Positions 17,931 to 26,926 of a stretch of DNA of 64,000 nucleotides are shown here, one piece after another. Source of the stretch: Paenibacillus glycanilyticus NBRC 16618 (GTDB lineage Bacteria > Bacillota > Bacilli > Paenibacillales > Paenibacillaceae); NCBI RefSeq assembly GCF_004000805.1, contig NZ_BILY01000023.1, positions 1 through 64,000 on the forward strand, read 5' to 3'. The first letter of the stretch is position 1, and every line of letters begins with the position of its first letter. A model generated the notes under the pieces. The model was not told the DNA's origin. It saw only the letters and a list, made by a program, of their open reading frames with translations, and made no database searches. The translations under genes and the position numbers were made by a program.

Positions 17931-19988
17931 CTATGCCTGGTTAAGCTTAATGATCCGCACGTCATAGCCTTTAAGCTCCGTTGCGCCGCCTTGGACGCTG
18001 GCTCCCGTAAGCAGATCAACCCCGGTTTGCTCTCCGAGCGCCACCGTAACGGCATCCGCATTGTGATTAAGCACAAACAGATAATCCTGGCCGTCTTTAG
18101 AGCGGATCGTCGTCTCCACGCCATCCGGCGTGCCGGAGACCAGCGGCTTGATGCCGCGGGAAGCGCATAGCTGAGGCAGCCAGTCCTGCAGGAAGGCTTC
18201 TTCCGGGCTTGTCGCCAGGTACCAGGCTTCGCCTTCGCCAAACTTGTTAACCGTTAGGGCAGGCATGCCGCGGTAGAAATCATCCCCGTATACGGCCTTA
18301 ACTTCGGCGCCTTCCGAATGAATGAGATCGCAGAGCATGCCGCATTCGTATTCCGCCTTCGAACCAAGCGAGTTGTCGGACATAACAATCCGGTTGCGCT
18401 GCGAAGGAAGCAGGGCATCAATCTCTTCCGCCCAGATGCCGAATAGGTTACGCAGCTTGCCCGGGTAACCGCCCAGCGTCACCAGATCGGTCTCGTTTAC
18501 GATACCGCTGAAGTAGGTTGTAATAACCGCGCCGCCGGCAGCCGTATAGGCTTCCAGCTTCTCCGCTACGCCATCCTTCACCATGTACATGACCGGCGCA
18601 ATAACCAGGTCGTAGCCGCTGAGGTCCGCTTCCACGCTGACCACATCGGCCGCAATGCCGGCACGGTATAGCGCATCATAGAATTTATGGGCTTCATTCA
18701 CGTATTTAAGCGCAATGGACGGACCGCTGGACATTTCAATCGCCCACCAGTTTTCCCAATCGAACAGAATGGCAACCTTAGCTTTCACTCTCGCATCGAG
18801 CAAAGCATCTCCCAGCTTCCCAAGCTCTGCGCCAAGCTCCGCGCATTCGCGGAATACGCGGGTATGCTCATGGCCGACATGCTCGATAACCGCGCCGTGA
18901 TATTTCTCGCATGCCCCGACGGAGCGTCGCAGCTGGAAGAACAGGATCGTATCCGCTCCGCGCGCAACGGCCTGGTAGCTCCACAAGCGCATGACGCCCG
19001 GACGCTTAAGCGAGTTGTACGGCTGCCAGTTCTGCTGGCTTGGCGTCTGCTCCATCAGCATAAACGGCTGGCCGTCCTTTAGGCCGCGCATCAGATCATG
19101 CATCATGCCCGTATAGCTGTGCGGCGTATCGAAGCTCGGGTAGTTATCCCAGGATACAACATCCATGTGCTTCGCCCATTTATGATAGTCCAGCTTTTTG
19201 AAAGCGCCCATCAGGTTGGTTGTAACCGGAATATCCGGCGTAACCTTCTTGACCGCTTCGTACTCCAGCTTGTAACACTCGAGCAGGCTGTCCGAATGGA
19301 AGCGCATGTAGTCGAGCGACAGACCTTGGAAGTTTGTCTCCGTCCGGCCGTTCGCGCCGTACCATTCCTCGCTGCGTCCGCTTGGCAGAACGATATCCTC
19401 AAAGTCGTAGAAAATATGACCCCAGAACGCCGTATTCCAAGCTTTGTTTACTTCTTCAATCGTTCCGTAACGATCCTTCAGCCATACGCGGAATGCAGCT
19501 TCGCAATTATCGCAATAACAGTTGCCCGCGCCGCCGTATTCATTGTTGATATGCCAGATAAGAAGAGCCGGATGATCTTTGTACCGCTCGGCAAGCTTCT
19601 CCGCCATACGCACCGAATACTTGCGGAAGGTTGGGCTGTTCGGACAGGAGTTATGGCGCCCGCCGAACTTGCGTTTATTGCCGTTGAAATCAACCTGCAG
19701 CACATCCGGGTATTTACGGGCCATCCACGCGGGATGCGCCGCCGTGCTTGTAGCCAGACAGACGCCAACGCCGTCTGCATGAAGCTTGTCCATCATCTCG
19801 TCGAGCCAGCCGAAATCGTAGGTATCCTCGTCAGGCTGGTTTTTTGACCAGGCGAACACGTTAAGCGTCGCCACATCGATTCCGGCAAGCTTGAACATCC
19901 TTAAATCCTCGTCCCAGACTTCCTTCTCCCATTGATCCGGATTATAGTCGCCGCCATACCAAATCTTCGGCTTTTTCGTATTTATCAT
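17931..19988 (-). CDS. Glycoside hydrolase family 42 beta-galactosidase
   Basis: A 685-aa cytosolic enzyme of normal GH42 length. It has Y-G-G-D-Y-N-P-D-Q-W at residues 11-20, acid/base E150 in H-I-N-N-E-Y-G-G and nucleophile E313 in L-M-E-Q-T-P-S. The zinc-site cysteines C115, C157, C159 and C162 are all present. The trimerisation and C-terminal beta domains follow. It should cut terminal beta-galactose from imported oligosaccharides; some GH42 members prefer other beta-linked sugars. The start at 19988 has GAGGTG about 7 nt upstream; the frame is open 21 codons further but has no site. It is divergent from an AraC gene, the probable activator. Confidence 0.93.
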   Translation of the reverse strand: MINTKKPKIWYGGDYNPDQWEKEVWDEDLRMFKLAGIDVATLNVFAWSKNQPDEDTYDFGWLDEMMDKLHADGVGVCLATSTAAHPAWMARKYPDVLQVDFNGNKRKFGGRHNSCPNSPTFRKYSVRMAEKLAERYKDHPALLIWHINNEYGGAGNCYCDNCEAAFRVWLKDRYGTIEEVNKAWNTAFWGHIFYDFEDIVLPSGRSEEWYGANGRTETNFQGLSLDYMRFHSDSLLECYKLEYEAVKKVTPDIPVTTNLMGAFKKLDYHKWAKHMDVVSWDNYPSFDTPHSYTGMMHDLMRGLKDGQPFMLMEQTPSQQNWQPYNSLKRPGVMRLWSYQAVARGADTILFFQLRRSVGACEKYHGAVIEHVGHEHTRVFRECAELGAELGKLGDALLDARVKAKVAILFDWENWWAIEMSSGPSIALKYVNEAHKFYDALYRAGIAADVVSVEADLSGYDLVIAPVMYMVKDGVAEKLEAYTAAGGAVITTYFSGIVNETDLVTLGGYPGKLRNLFGIWAEEIDALLPSQRNRIVMSDNSLGSKAEYECGMLCDLIHSEGAEVKAVYGDDFYRGMPALTVNKFGEGEAWYLATSPEEAFLQDWLPQLCASRGIKPLVSGTPDGVETTIRSKDGQDYLFVLNHNADAVTVALGEQTGVDLLTGASVQGGATELKGYDVRIIKLNQA

Positions 19989-20105
19989 CTTGTCACACCT
20001 CTTTGTATATGATAAAACTGCATTATCTTCTTCTATTGTAAGCCTTCTCATTACCTTAACCTATATAAAATTAATGATTTCGCATATAAAAATACGGAGG
20101 TTCCT

Positions 20106-20933
20106 ATGATGCGACGAGTCGTGCCCGCCTTCCCTTCTGAGCCGCTGCCTCTGCAGCTCGAAACGATTGGCTTCAACCCCGATCAGGAGACCTTGGACAG
20201 ACAGGAGGGTTATCCCTATTTCCACTGGCTCCAGACCTTGGAAGGGGAAGGCGAATTGACGGTTGGCGGTCAAACCTGGAAAATGAATGAGCGCTCCGGC
20301 GTCCTTCTTGCCCCGGATACGCCGCACCGGTACGAGGCCAGAAACGGCTGGTGGCAGACGGGTTACATTACGTTTCGGGGAGGTATGGCTGCCAGCATCG
20401 TGCAATCGTTCGGCTGGGGAAGCGCCGAACGATTCCAATGGGAAGCCGGCAACGACCGGATCAGCGATCAGTTATTCAACATGCTGACCTCTGCCGAAGC
20501 CGGAAGCGATCCTTCCGGCTGGCAGTCATCGGCCGATTTATACCAATTCCTGACGCTCCTACGGACCAATGCCCGAACGGACAACCGCCCGTCCATGTCC
20601 AAACGGCTGGAGCGGATTCAGGTGCTGCTGGCCTGGCTAGAGCAGCATTTCGCCAACCCGGAGATCGGATTGGCCGACATGGCCGTGCAGCTTGGCATCG
20701 GCGAGAGGCAGCTGAATGAAAGATTCCGCGAGCTGTTTGGACAGACGGCTTATTCGTATCTCATTCAGCTGCGGATCCGGAAAGCGAAGGAATGGCTGCC
20801 TTCCCGGCCGGACTGGACCGTACGCCGCATCGGCGAAGCGGTAGGCTTTCGCGACGCGAGCCATTTCGTCTCCACCTTCCGCCAAAAGGAAGGCATGACG
20901 CCGGAGACTTACCGGAAGCTGTACGGACGTTAA
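20106..20933 (+). CDS. AraC-family regulator divergent from GH42
   Basis: A 275-aa protein with an AraC-type sensor domain (H-W-L-Q-T-L-E-G-E-G-E-L-T-V-G-G, L-A-P-D-T-P-H-R-Y) at 30-90 and an AraC helix-turn-helix at about 170-270 (L-A-D-M-A-V-Q-L-G-I-G-E-R-Q-L-N-E-R-F and I-G-E-A-V-G-F-R-D-A-S-H-F). GGAGG lies 6 nt before the ATG. The 117-bp divergent gap with the GH42 gene is AT-rich and holds a cre-like TGTAAGCCTTCTCA (20037-20050) with one core mismatch. Confidence 0.88.
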   Translation: MMRRVVPAFPSEPLPLQLETIGFNPDQETLDRQEGYPYFHWLQTLEGEGELTVGGQTWKMNERSGVLLAPDTPHRYEARNGWWQTGYITFRGGMAASIVQSFGWGSAERFQWEAGNDRISDQLFNMLTSAEAGSDPSGWQSSADLYQFLTLLRTNARTDNRPSMSKRLERIQVLLAWLEQHFANPEIGLADMAVQLGIGERQLNERFRELFGQTAYSYLIQLRIRKAKEWLPSRPDWTVRRIGEAVGFRDASHFVSTFRQKEGMTPETYRKLYGR

Positions 20934-20956
20934 CCAATGTTGGGATCCGCATGAAA

Positions 20957-20995
20957 AAAGGTACAAGCCGTGTTCGGGACACAGCTTGTACCTTT
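20957..20995 (+). terminator. Terminator of the divergent AraC gene
   Basis: Arms 20960-20973 and 20979-20992 pair over 14 positions with one mismatch and a 5-nt loop, flanked by A- and T-runs, 27 nt past the stop. Confidence 0.8.
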
Positions 20996-21023
20996 AAGGT
21001 TAATGACGGCGGTACATATATAC

Positions 21024-21066
21024 GAAAGAGCACTTGCGCAAGCTAAACTTGTGCAAGTGCTCTTTC
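21024..21066 (-). terminator. Hairpin overlapping the end of the VanZ-like gene
   Basis: Arms of 19 bp (21024-21042 and 21048-21066) pair with one mismatch. The right arm encodes the last VanZ residues and the stop codon TAG is in the loop, so the terminator is built into the gene end. Confidence 0.75.
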
Positions 21067-21537
21067 CCTGCGTACGACAAACAGGATCCACCATCCCAGA
21101 AGCCCGCCAAAGCCATTCAGAATAAGGTCATCGACGTCAAAGCTGCCCATCGCGAAAACAAGCTGCGAGCATTCAAGGGCCAAGCTTAGGCCGAATGAAA
21201 GAGCGGCTGCTCCAAGAAAGGAAATGGAGTCATGCTTCGTCCATAAGCCCACAAGAATGCCGCAAGGCAGGAAGATCGCGATGTTGCCAAACAGATTTAC
21301 CTGTTCGTGACGCTCCGACAGCCCGTGAAGATTTTGCGAGATCGATTTGAACGGGGTAAAATTGGCCTGCTCCAGACCGTACCGCATATATTCCGGGTAT
21401 TCTAACGTCCAGTGAAGCTTTTGCCATAGAAACGCTATGTTAACCGAGCTGAACTTAAACAAGATCACCTTTAGCAAAATATAAAGATAGAATAAAAAAA
21501 GAACCGATAGGATGCTGCCTTTGGTGTATTTCATCAT
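21043..21537 (-). CDS. VanZ-like membrane protein
   Basis: A 164-aa protein with four to five membrane helices. It has the VanZ-family pattern N-L-F-G-N-I-A-I-F-L-P-C-G-I-L and E-C-S-Q-L-V-F-A-M-G-S-F-D-V-D-D-L-I-L-N. VanZ itself gives low teicoplanin resistance by an unknown mechanism; most chromosomal relatives have no known role. Single gene. Two ATG codons start the frame and the better one cannot be decided. Confidence 0.85.
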   Translation of the reverse strand: MMKYTKGSILSVLFLFYLYILLKVILFKFSSVNIAFLWQKLHWTLEYPEYMRYGLEQANFTPFKSISQNLHGLSERHEQVNLFGNIAIFLPCGILVGLWTKHDSISFLGAAALSFGLSLALECSQLVFAMGSFDVDDLILNGFGGLLGWWILFVVRRERALAQV

Positions 21538-21639
21538 AAATATCCCTGCCCTTCTGTTAAGCCAATTGCCGCCTGCGTTGACTTAATCAGAATAAGACTC
21601 ATTGTTTAAAAATTAAGCAGGGCAAATCTAAAGTTTTTC

Positions 21640-22719
21640 TTAATTATGCTCCGCCCAGATTTGGGTTTCCGTCGTAACCGATTCGCCCGTTAGCAGGGAT
21701 TCCTTCATCATAAGAGCCAGATAATGGTCCTGGCAGGCTTCCGCCAGGCTATAGAAATCTTCTCCGCCGGCCGCATATACTCCCATCTTCTCCAGGCATG
21801 CCGCCACAGCGATTTCGTCGTCGGTCAAACGTGCCGGCGCCGTGTCATTCTTATACACGATCTGTTCGCCTAAGTGAAGGCTCTTCAGGTAATAGCCTTC
21901 CAAATTGCCGTCCAATCCCGCCTGCTGACGGGTCATCCGCAAATGGACCGGCGTCAAATGATCAAGCAAGTAGCGGACGTCAAAGTTGTTGATTTCGCCT
22001 TGTTCCCCTCTCACCAGCACACGCGGCGAACGAATCCAAGAGAAATACTGGTCTCCGGTGAAATCGTAAACGCCGTATTTCCCCCCAAAATCCAGCGACG
22101 CCATAACCTGCTCCGATTGCTTTATTCGGCTCTCTGACGGCGGACCGGAACGGCCCGGACCTTCCATAATCGGTGAAGAGAAAGCGGCGGCGCGAATGCT
22201 GGCATTCTCAAAGCCAATGCCCAGATAGCGGCGAATCAGGCTAATGCCATGATAATCGTGCGCGGACGATACTTGAGCCTGCGTCACCTGGCCAAGCTTG
22301 CCGGAGCGGACAATGGCCAGCCTCCCGGCATGATTCGGCTGAAACGCATATTGCTCGGCAACCTGAATCCGCCCCTTGCCGCCGACCTGCCGGTATAATG
22401 AGATGAGATCCTCCAGCTTCTCGGCGGGCGGCGTCTCGCATAACACCGCAACATCTCGGCCTGTCAATTCCAGCATGACGTCCGGAGCAACCTTACGCGG
22501 TACGCTGACGACAACAAACGAAAGAGAAACGGCATCCAGCATCGCGGCAGCCGTACGGAACGTCGGAACTCCCCATGCTTGCTCGAATGCTCTGCCTTTC
22601 TGCTCGTCGCGCACAACGACGCCTGCAACATCAAATCGTTCAGGCAGCGCTTTTGCAATACGCAGAAAAAACTCGCTGCGCCAGCCTCCCCCTATTATGC
22701 CAAACCGTACAATGCTCAT
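21640..22719 (-). CDS. Gfo/Idh/MocA-family oxidoreductase
   Basis: A 359-aa protein with an N-terminal Rossmann fold (G-I-I-G-G-G-W, residues 7-13) and a C-terminal alpha/beta domain with A-E-Q-Y-A-F-Q-P-N-H. The family normally has E-K-P, where the Lys is a catalytic residue. Here the segment reads C-E-T-P-P-A with Thr at 96, so the reaction may differ from the usual sugar or inositol dehydrogenase. GGGAGG precedes the ATG. It lies downstream of a LacI regulator gene, separated by a terminator, near the uronate-type locus. Confidence 0.82.
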   Translation of the reverse strand: MSIVRFGIIGGGWRSEFFLRIAKALPERFDVAGVVVRDEQKGRAFEQAWGVPTFRTAAAMLDAVSLSFVVVSVPRKVAPDVMLELTGRDVAVLCETPPAEKLEDLISLYRQVGGKGRIQVAEQYAFQPNHAGRLAIVRSGKLGQVTQAQVSSAHDYHGISLIRRYLGIGFENASIRAAAFSSPIMEGPGRSGPPSESRIKQSEQVMASLDFGGKYGVYDFTGDQYFSWIRSPRVLVRGEQGEINNFDVRYLLDHLTPVHLRMTRQQAGLDGNLEGYYLKSLHLGEQIVYKNDTAPARLTDDEIAVAACLEKMGVYAAGGEDFYSLAEACQDHYLALMMKESLLTGESVTTETQIWAEHN

Positions 22720-22798
22720 AATATCCTCCCGTTACCCCGCAATTTTACGAATACGCCTTTCTTTACCCAGTATACCAGCTGCGGACAGGCCGCAAAAA

Positions 22799-22831
22799 GC
22801 CCGCAGTCCGAAAGGTTTCCGGACTACGGGC
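22799..22831 (-). terminator. Intrinsic terminator of the LacI-family gene
   Basis: Arms 22799-22810 and 22820-22831 pair over 12 positions with one mismatch, with T5 following on the minus strand, 8 nt after the stop at 22839. Confidence 0.88.
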
Positions 22832-22838
22832 CGTAAGC

Positions 22839-23882
22839 TCAGCCTGAGTTCTTCTCGCTAAGATGATTATAGACGGAATCATTGTCCGGCATCGCGGCGG
22901 ACTGCCGGATAGTCAGCGAAGGGGAAAGCACGATCCGTTCACTCTCTTCTCCCGGCTGACTGATCTGGCGGACAAGCAGCTGCACCGCTCTTTGCCCCAT
23001 CTGTTCAATCGGCTGGGCGACCGTTGTCAGCGGCGGATCCGTGACGGAAGCAAGCACCGTGTCGTCAAACCCGATAATCGAGCAATCCTGCGGAATCCGC
23101 AGTCCCAGCTCCTTGGCCGCGCGGAGTGCGCCAATCGCCAGCAAATCGTTGCAGCAAAAAATCGCCGTCGGGCGGTCCTTCATCTGAAGCAGCTCCCATG
23201 CCCTGTCCTTGCCATCCTTATGGCCGCAGCTGACGACAAATAACGGATCCAGCATAAGTCCCGCCGCTTCGGCGGTCTGCCTGAACCCCCGAACCCGCTC
23301 CCTGCTGCTGCTGATCGAGCCTTGCTCGGCCAGAACGGCTAGACGGGTATGCCCAAGCGAGATCAGATGCCCTGCGGCGGCGGCCCCTCCCTCATAATCG
23401 TCCACAACAACCGTCGGAACCTCAACGGTTGGAAACTCCCTAGCCAGCAGGGCTACCGGAACTCCCCCTTGCAGAAGCGGATTTAACACGGACAGCTCCT
23501 TCAAGCCGGTACTGATAATAACGCCATCGACGTTTTTTTGCTGGAGCAAGGCGGCATAATGCTCCACCTTTTCGTCTTTGTTGTCCGTGCTGCATATAAA
23601 GACGCTGTAGCCATGCCGCTGCCCTTCATCCTCAACCGCCCTTGCGATCTCAGCGAAAAAAGGATTAGAGATATCCGGCACAAGCAAGCCTAAGGCATAC
23701 GTTTTTTTACCGGTCAGCGCGGATGCGATCATGCTTGGCTTGTAGCCCATGCGCAGCATGATCTGCCGGATCTCTTCCCGGCGCTCCTCGCTGATTTTCC
23801 CTTTACCGTTAATGACAAGGGATACAGTGGCAATGGATACGCCTGCTTCTTTAGCTACATCGTATATGGTCGCTTTCATCAT
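22839..23882 (-). CDS. LacI-family transcriptional regulator
   Basis: A 347-aa protein. The helix-turn-helix (I-Y-D-V-A-K-E-A-G-V-S-I-A-T-V-S) is at residues 5-20 and the hinge helix near 50. A periplasmic-binding-like effector domain begins at about 60 (Y-A-L-G-L-L-V-P-D-I-S-N-P-F-F). I place the start at the ATG pair 23877-23882 behind GGAG; the frame is open for 29 more codons upstream, but these cross the cre-like site and have no ribosome site. It probably represses one of the adjacent sugar operons. Confidence 0.9.
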   Translation of the reverse strand: MMKATIYDVAKEAGVSIATVSLVINGKGKISEERREEIRQIMLRMGYKPSMIASALTGKKTYALGLLVPDISNPFFAEIARAVEDEGQRHGYSVFICSTDNKDEKVEHYAALLQQKNVDGVIISTGLKELSVLNPLLQGGVPVALLAREFPTVEVPTVVVDDYEGGAAAAGHLISLGHTRLAVLAEQGSISSSRERVRGFRQTAEAAGLMLDPLFVVSCGHKDGKDRAWELLQMKDRPTAIFCCNDLLAIGALRAAKELGLRIPQDCSIIGFDDTVLASVTDPPLTTVAQPIEQMGQRAVQLLVRQISQPGEESERIVLSPSLTIRQSAAMPDNDSVYNHLSEKNSG

Positions 23883-23932
23883 TGACGGTCTCCAATCGCG
23901 CGAAACATATTTAAGTCCATTATGCGCGTTAA

Positions 23933-23946
23933 GGAGAGCGCTTTCA
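23933..23946. promoter_or_regulatory. cre-like or self-operator site upstream of the LacI gene
   Basis: Read on the minus strand this is TGAAAGCGCTCTCC, 12 of 14 bases of the ideal cre palindrome TGAAAGCGCTTTCA. It lies 51 bp upstream of the regulator start. It may bind CcpA or the LacI-family protein itself, which recognises similar sites. Confidence 0.5.
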
Positions 23947-23977
23947 ACGTTTATCTGGAATATTTGCAAATTCCTTT

Positions 23978-24649
23978 TCAGGAGCTCAAATTTTCGACTT
24001 CAACCGATAGAACGTTTTTAAACCGTCGCATTTCCTCGTAGATCGAAGTCGTCGGATACAGCTCTCCGGATGACAGGACAAGCCGGATTTGCATCCGGCC
24101 ATCCCCGATATCCTTAATCGTTGTATGCTTGATCTGATGATCCGACCGGATACTTGCCAGCATCCCGTCCAGCTCGGCCGAGCGGTCGAAGGTCAAACAG
24201 ACCGATACGTCGCGCTCCCTCAGCTTGGAAGGGCCAAGCGCCCGAACGGCAAGGGGCACAAGGTTAACGGCCAGAATGATAATGCCGGCGGCCGTGAAAG
24301 CCTCCTTGTAAAAGCCCGCTCCCGCCGCAATGCCAAGCGCGGAGGCGGACCACACCATCGCGGCCGTTGTCAGGCCGGAGATGACGTCATTGTTCCGCCG
24401 CAGAATAACCCCTGCGCCAATAAAGCCAACACCGCTTACGATTTGGGCGGCAAGACGCATCGGATCCATATTGGTCACCCCGGGGCGGGCAAGCGTGGTT
24501 GCCGCTTCTACGGACACCATCGTAATGAGGCAGCTTGCTACCGAGATGACCATGCTTGTCTTAATGCCAAGCGGCTTATGCCGAAGCTGACGGTCTACCC
24601 CAATGAGCAGACCAAGGGCTAATGCCACCCCAAGCTTAAACGCAAACAG
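23978..24649 (-). CDS. MgtC/SapB-family membrane protein, probable CTG start
   Basis: A 223-aa protein with the MgtC core: G-L-L-I-G-V-D-R-Q, G-I-K-T-S-M-V, Q-I-V-S-G-V-G-F-I-G-A-G-V-I-L and G-L-T-T-A-A-M-V-W. An ACT-like C-terminal domain follows. In Salmonella MgtC acts on the ATP synthase and magnesium stress; SapB-type relatives in Firmicutes are poorly understood. No ATG exists between the previous stop (24686) and the first helix. A GTG at 24626 would cut the helix and lies 28 nt from the G-run. A CTG at 24647-24649 is 7 nt after AAGGGGGGG and gives a full first helix. It follows the GH105 gene by 36 nt. Confidence 0.72.
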   Translation of the reverse strand: MFAFKLGVALALGLLIGVDRQLRHKPLGIKTSMVISVASCLITMVSVEAATTLARPGVTNMDPMRLAAQIVSGVGFIGAGVILRRNNDVISGLTTAAMVWSASALGIAAGAGFYKEAFTAAGIIILAVNLVPLAVRALGPSKLRERDVSVCLTFDRSAELDGMLASIRSDHQIKHTTIKDIGDGRMQIRLVLSSGELYPTTSIYEEMRRFKNVLSVEVENLSS

Positions 24650-24685
24650 CGTTAATCCCCCCCTTTCCGTAGCCGCAAGCCCTCG

Positions 24686-26926
24686 TTAGACAACGCTTCC
24701 TGCGCGGTTAAGCTTGCTTACCTCAACGCCGGCAAGCATCATAATGCCAATGCCGTGATTGTCGTTAACAACGGTCCGCAGGTCGTGCATATAGTAATCC
24801 GGCGAGAAGGAGTATCGCGAGCCGCTGCATACGCCGTGTACGCTGCCCGAACGGTCGATGGCATTCTCGGTCAGGCCTTTCCAGGCTTTCCTTGCCGCGG
24901 CTGCGTAGTCATGGTCTTCGCTGTTTTGCAGCCAGCCGAAACGGATGCCTCTCGAGAAGGCGTAAGCGAACATCGCGGTGCAAGAAGCTTCCTCATAGGC
25001 TTCCGGCTCGTTCAGCACTTGTCTCCAAAGACCCGAGCCGCTCTGCAGGTCGGCTACTCCGGAACACATCGCTTTGAAGAAATCGAGCAATGCCTCTCGG
25101 TCCGAATGATCCTCCGGCAGACGCTCAAGCAGCTCGGAAAGCGAGAACAGCACCCATCCGTTGCCCCGTCCCCAAGGCACTTTCGTTGCCTGGCCGTATT
25201 TGAAATCATAGACATGCGACATAATCCGTTCTTCTTCTATAAACAGATAACGGCGAAACAGCAAAAATTGCCGGGCTGCTTCGTTCAGTACTTCCCGGTC
25301 CCCGGTAATAACGGCATAACGGGTCAGAAACGGCGCGCTCATGTACAGATCGTCCGCCCACATGGTTTTGTCGAAATATTCCCCTTCGCTGAGCCGGAAG
25401 AAAGCTCCGTCTTCTCTCCGCTCCAGCCGCTTCAGCATAAAGTCGACGATGGAATCCGCAATGCGGCGGAATATGTCGTCTCCTTCCTGAAGATACGCTT
25501 CCAGCATCGCCGAGCCGAACGAGCCGCAATTATCCAGCATCTTCATCAGCACCAGCTGATGATTAACGCTCGGGAATCCGTATTCCCGCCGGTCCCACAA
25601 GGAATAATCGTACATATCCGTACAGGTGCGGATATGCGACAAAGCGTAACGCGACCAGTCCTCCCGGTTCAATTCCCGCGCCGTGCGCAGCAAGCCGTAC
25701 ATCGTAACGCCAAGCGGATAGTCCCACCGCCCGTAATTGGTAGCCGTGCCAACCGTCCACTTGTTGCTCAGCATCGCATTCTCATAATATGGACGAAGCC
25801 GGGTCTTAGGCATATCGAGCTCCCAATACGTGCTGCCCGCGGCTTGACCGTCTAAGCGAACGGCAGGCAGCAGGGCTGACAGCCGGCCAACCTCCGAAGC
25901 ATCCAGCTCCGCATTTGCCGCAATAGGCCCGGCATAAATCCACTCGCCGTCATACCCGTGAATGTGTACAGGCTGCTGGAGAGCCAGCGGCTTGCCGCCT
26001 GACGAAGCGTTCAACTCAAAGCCCCAGCCACGCGCGCTGCTGTCCGTGCGGATCAACAGATGTCCGCTGCCGGATTCCGGCTTCAGACTTTCGCGGAATG
26101 CTCCCGCTTCGGCCAGGCTCAGCACCAGCTTGCCGTCCAGCCATACCGATGCCGGCCCAAATACCTTTCCTTCAAGCTCAAGCGATTCTGTACCCGGCAG
26201 GAAAAGAAGCTTGGTCCAGCCGTACCCGGCAACGGTTGTCTCCGGAGTACCGAAGAGGCGCGTAAGGTTCGGCTGCGAAGCTTCATCCTCCTGCCATTTC
26301 GTTCGAGGCAGCCAGCGGATGCCGGTCTCCTCTTCCGGTAAACGTTCGTTAGGGAAACCTAGTTCCCCGTACAAAGACTTCTTCACCGGCTCGGAGAATA
26401 CCCATCCCGCGCTTCCGTCCCGTCCGGTGAATGGAGCAAGCACGTTCAGAATCCGTACCTTCGCTTCATCCGCCCCAAACCGGCAGCCAAAGCCCGCAGG
26501 CGTCCGTCTTGCCTCGATCAGAATCCGGTTCCAGCCTTGCGCCAGCAGCATCGGAACAACAACGCGGGCATCAGGCTTCATCTCTTCCACGGCGGAAGTA
26601 CGGAACAGCAGCTGGTCGTTCATGTATAGTCGAATGGGGCCGATCGGCTCCAGATTGCAATCAATCGAGCGTTCATTGTCGCTCCATACAAGCCCGTACA
26701 CGTAAGCGTAATCGCCGGTTACCGCCTGCGGCCATCTGGAGCCAAGCTCCATGTCGTACAGACCTTCTTCATCTTGCAAAATACCTTGTTTCGAAAAGGG
26801 GCGATACGCAAACGGAATTGGTGGATTTGCTCCGACATAGCGGCTCGCCAGCAGCTCCAAAATGCGGTGTTCATCATCGCCAAACGCAGATCTTGCACTA
26901 TCCCGAGGCTCTATATATACGGTCAT
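24686..26926 (-). CDS. GH105-type unsaturated glycuronyl hydrolase with N-terminal beta module
   Basis: A 746-aa cytosolic protein. The C-terminal half (about 375-740) is the GH105/YteR (alpha/alpha)6 barrel, with T-M-W-A-D-D-L-Y-M (D525 aligned with the catalytic Asp), W-G-R-G-N-G-W and S-G-L-W-R-Q-V-L-N. GH105 enzymes remove 4,5-unsaturated uronic acid from the end of lyase products. The first 370 residues are beta-rich and carbohydrate-binding-like (I-R-L-Y-M-N-D-Q, V-W-L-D-G-K-L), not part of the usual GH105 of about 370 aa. Its start overlaps the stop of the upstream gene by 4 bp (ATGA), so translation is coupled. Substrate unknown. Confidence 0.85.
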   Translation of the reverse strand: MTVYIEPRDSARSAFGDDEHRILELLASRYVGANPPIPFAYRPFSKQGILQDEEGLYDMELGSRWPQAVTGDYAYVYGLVWSDNERSIDCNLEPIGPIRLYMNDQLLFRTSAVEEMKPDARVVVPMLLAQGWNRILIEARRTPAGFGCRFGADEAKVRILNVLAPFTGRDGSAGWVFSEPVKKSLYGELGFPNERLPEEETGIRWLPRTKWQEDEASQPNLTRLFGTPETTVAGYGWTKLLFLPGTESLELEGKVFGPASVWLDGKLVLSLAEAGAFRESLKPESGSGHLLIRTDSSARGWGFELNASSGGKPLALQQPVHIHGYDGEWIYAGPIAANAELDASEVGRLSALLPAVRLDGQAAGSTYWELDMPKTRLRPYYENAMLSNKWTVGTATNYGRWDYPLGVTMYGLLRTARELNREDWSRYALSHIRTCTDMYDYSLWDRREYGFPSVNHQLVLMKMLDNCGSFGSAMLEAYLQEGDDIFRRIADSIVDFMLKRLERREDGAFFRLSEGEYFDKTMWADDLYMSAPFLTRYAVITGDREVLNEAARQFLLFRRYLFIEEERIMSHVYDFKYGQATKVPWGRGNGWVLFSLSELLERLPEDHSDREALLDFFKAMCSGVADLQSGSGLWRQVLNEPEAYEEASCTAMFAYAFSRGIRFGWLQNSEDHDYAAAARKAWKGLTENAIDRSGSVHGVCSGSRYSFSPDYYMHDLRTVVNDNHGIGIMMLAGVEVSKLNRAGSVV

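Noticed and set aside
24755..25855. 366-aa plus-strand frame opposite GH105
   Set aside because: Antisense shadow of conserved catalytic motifs on the other strand.
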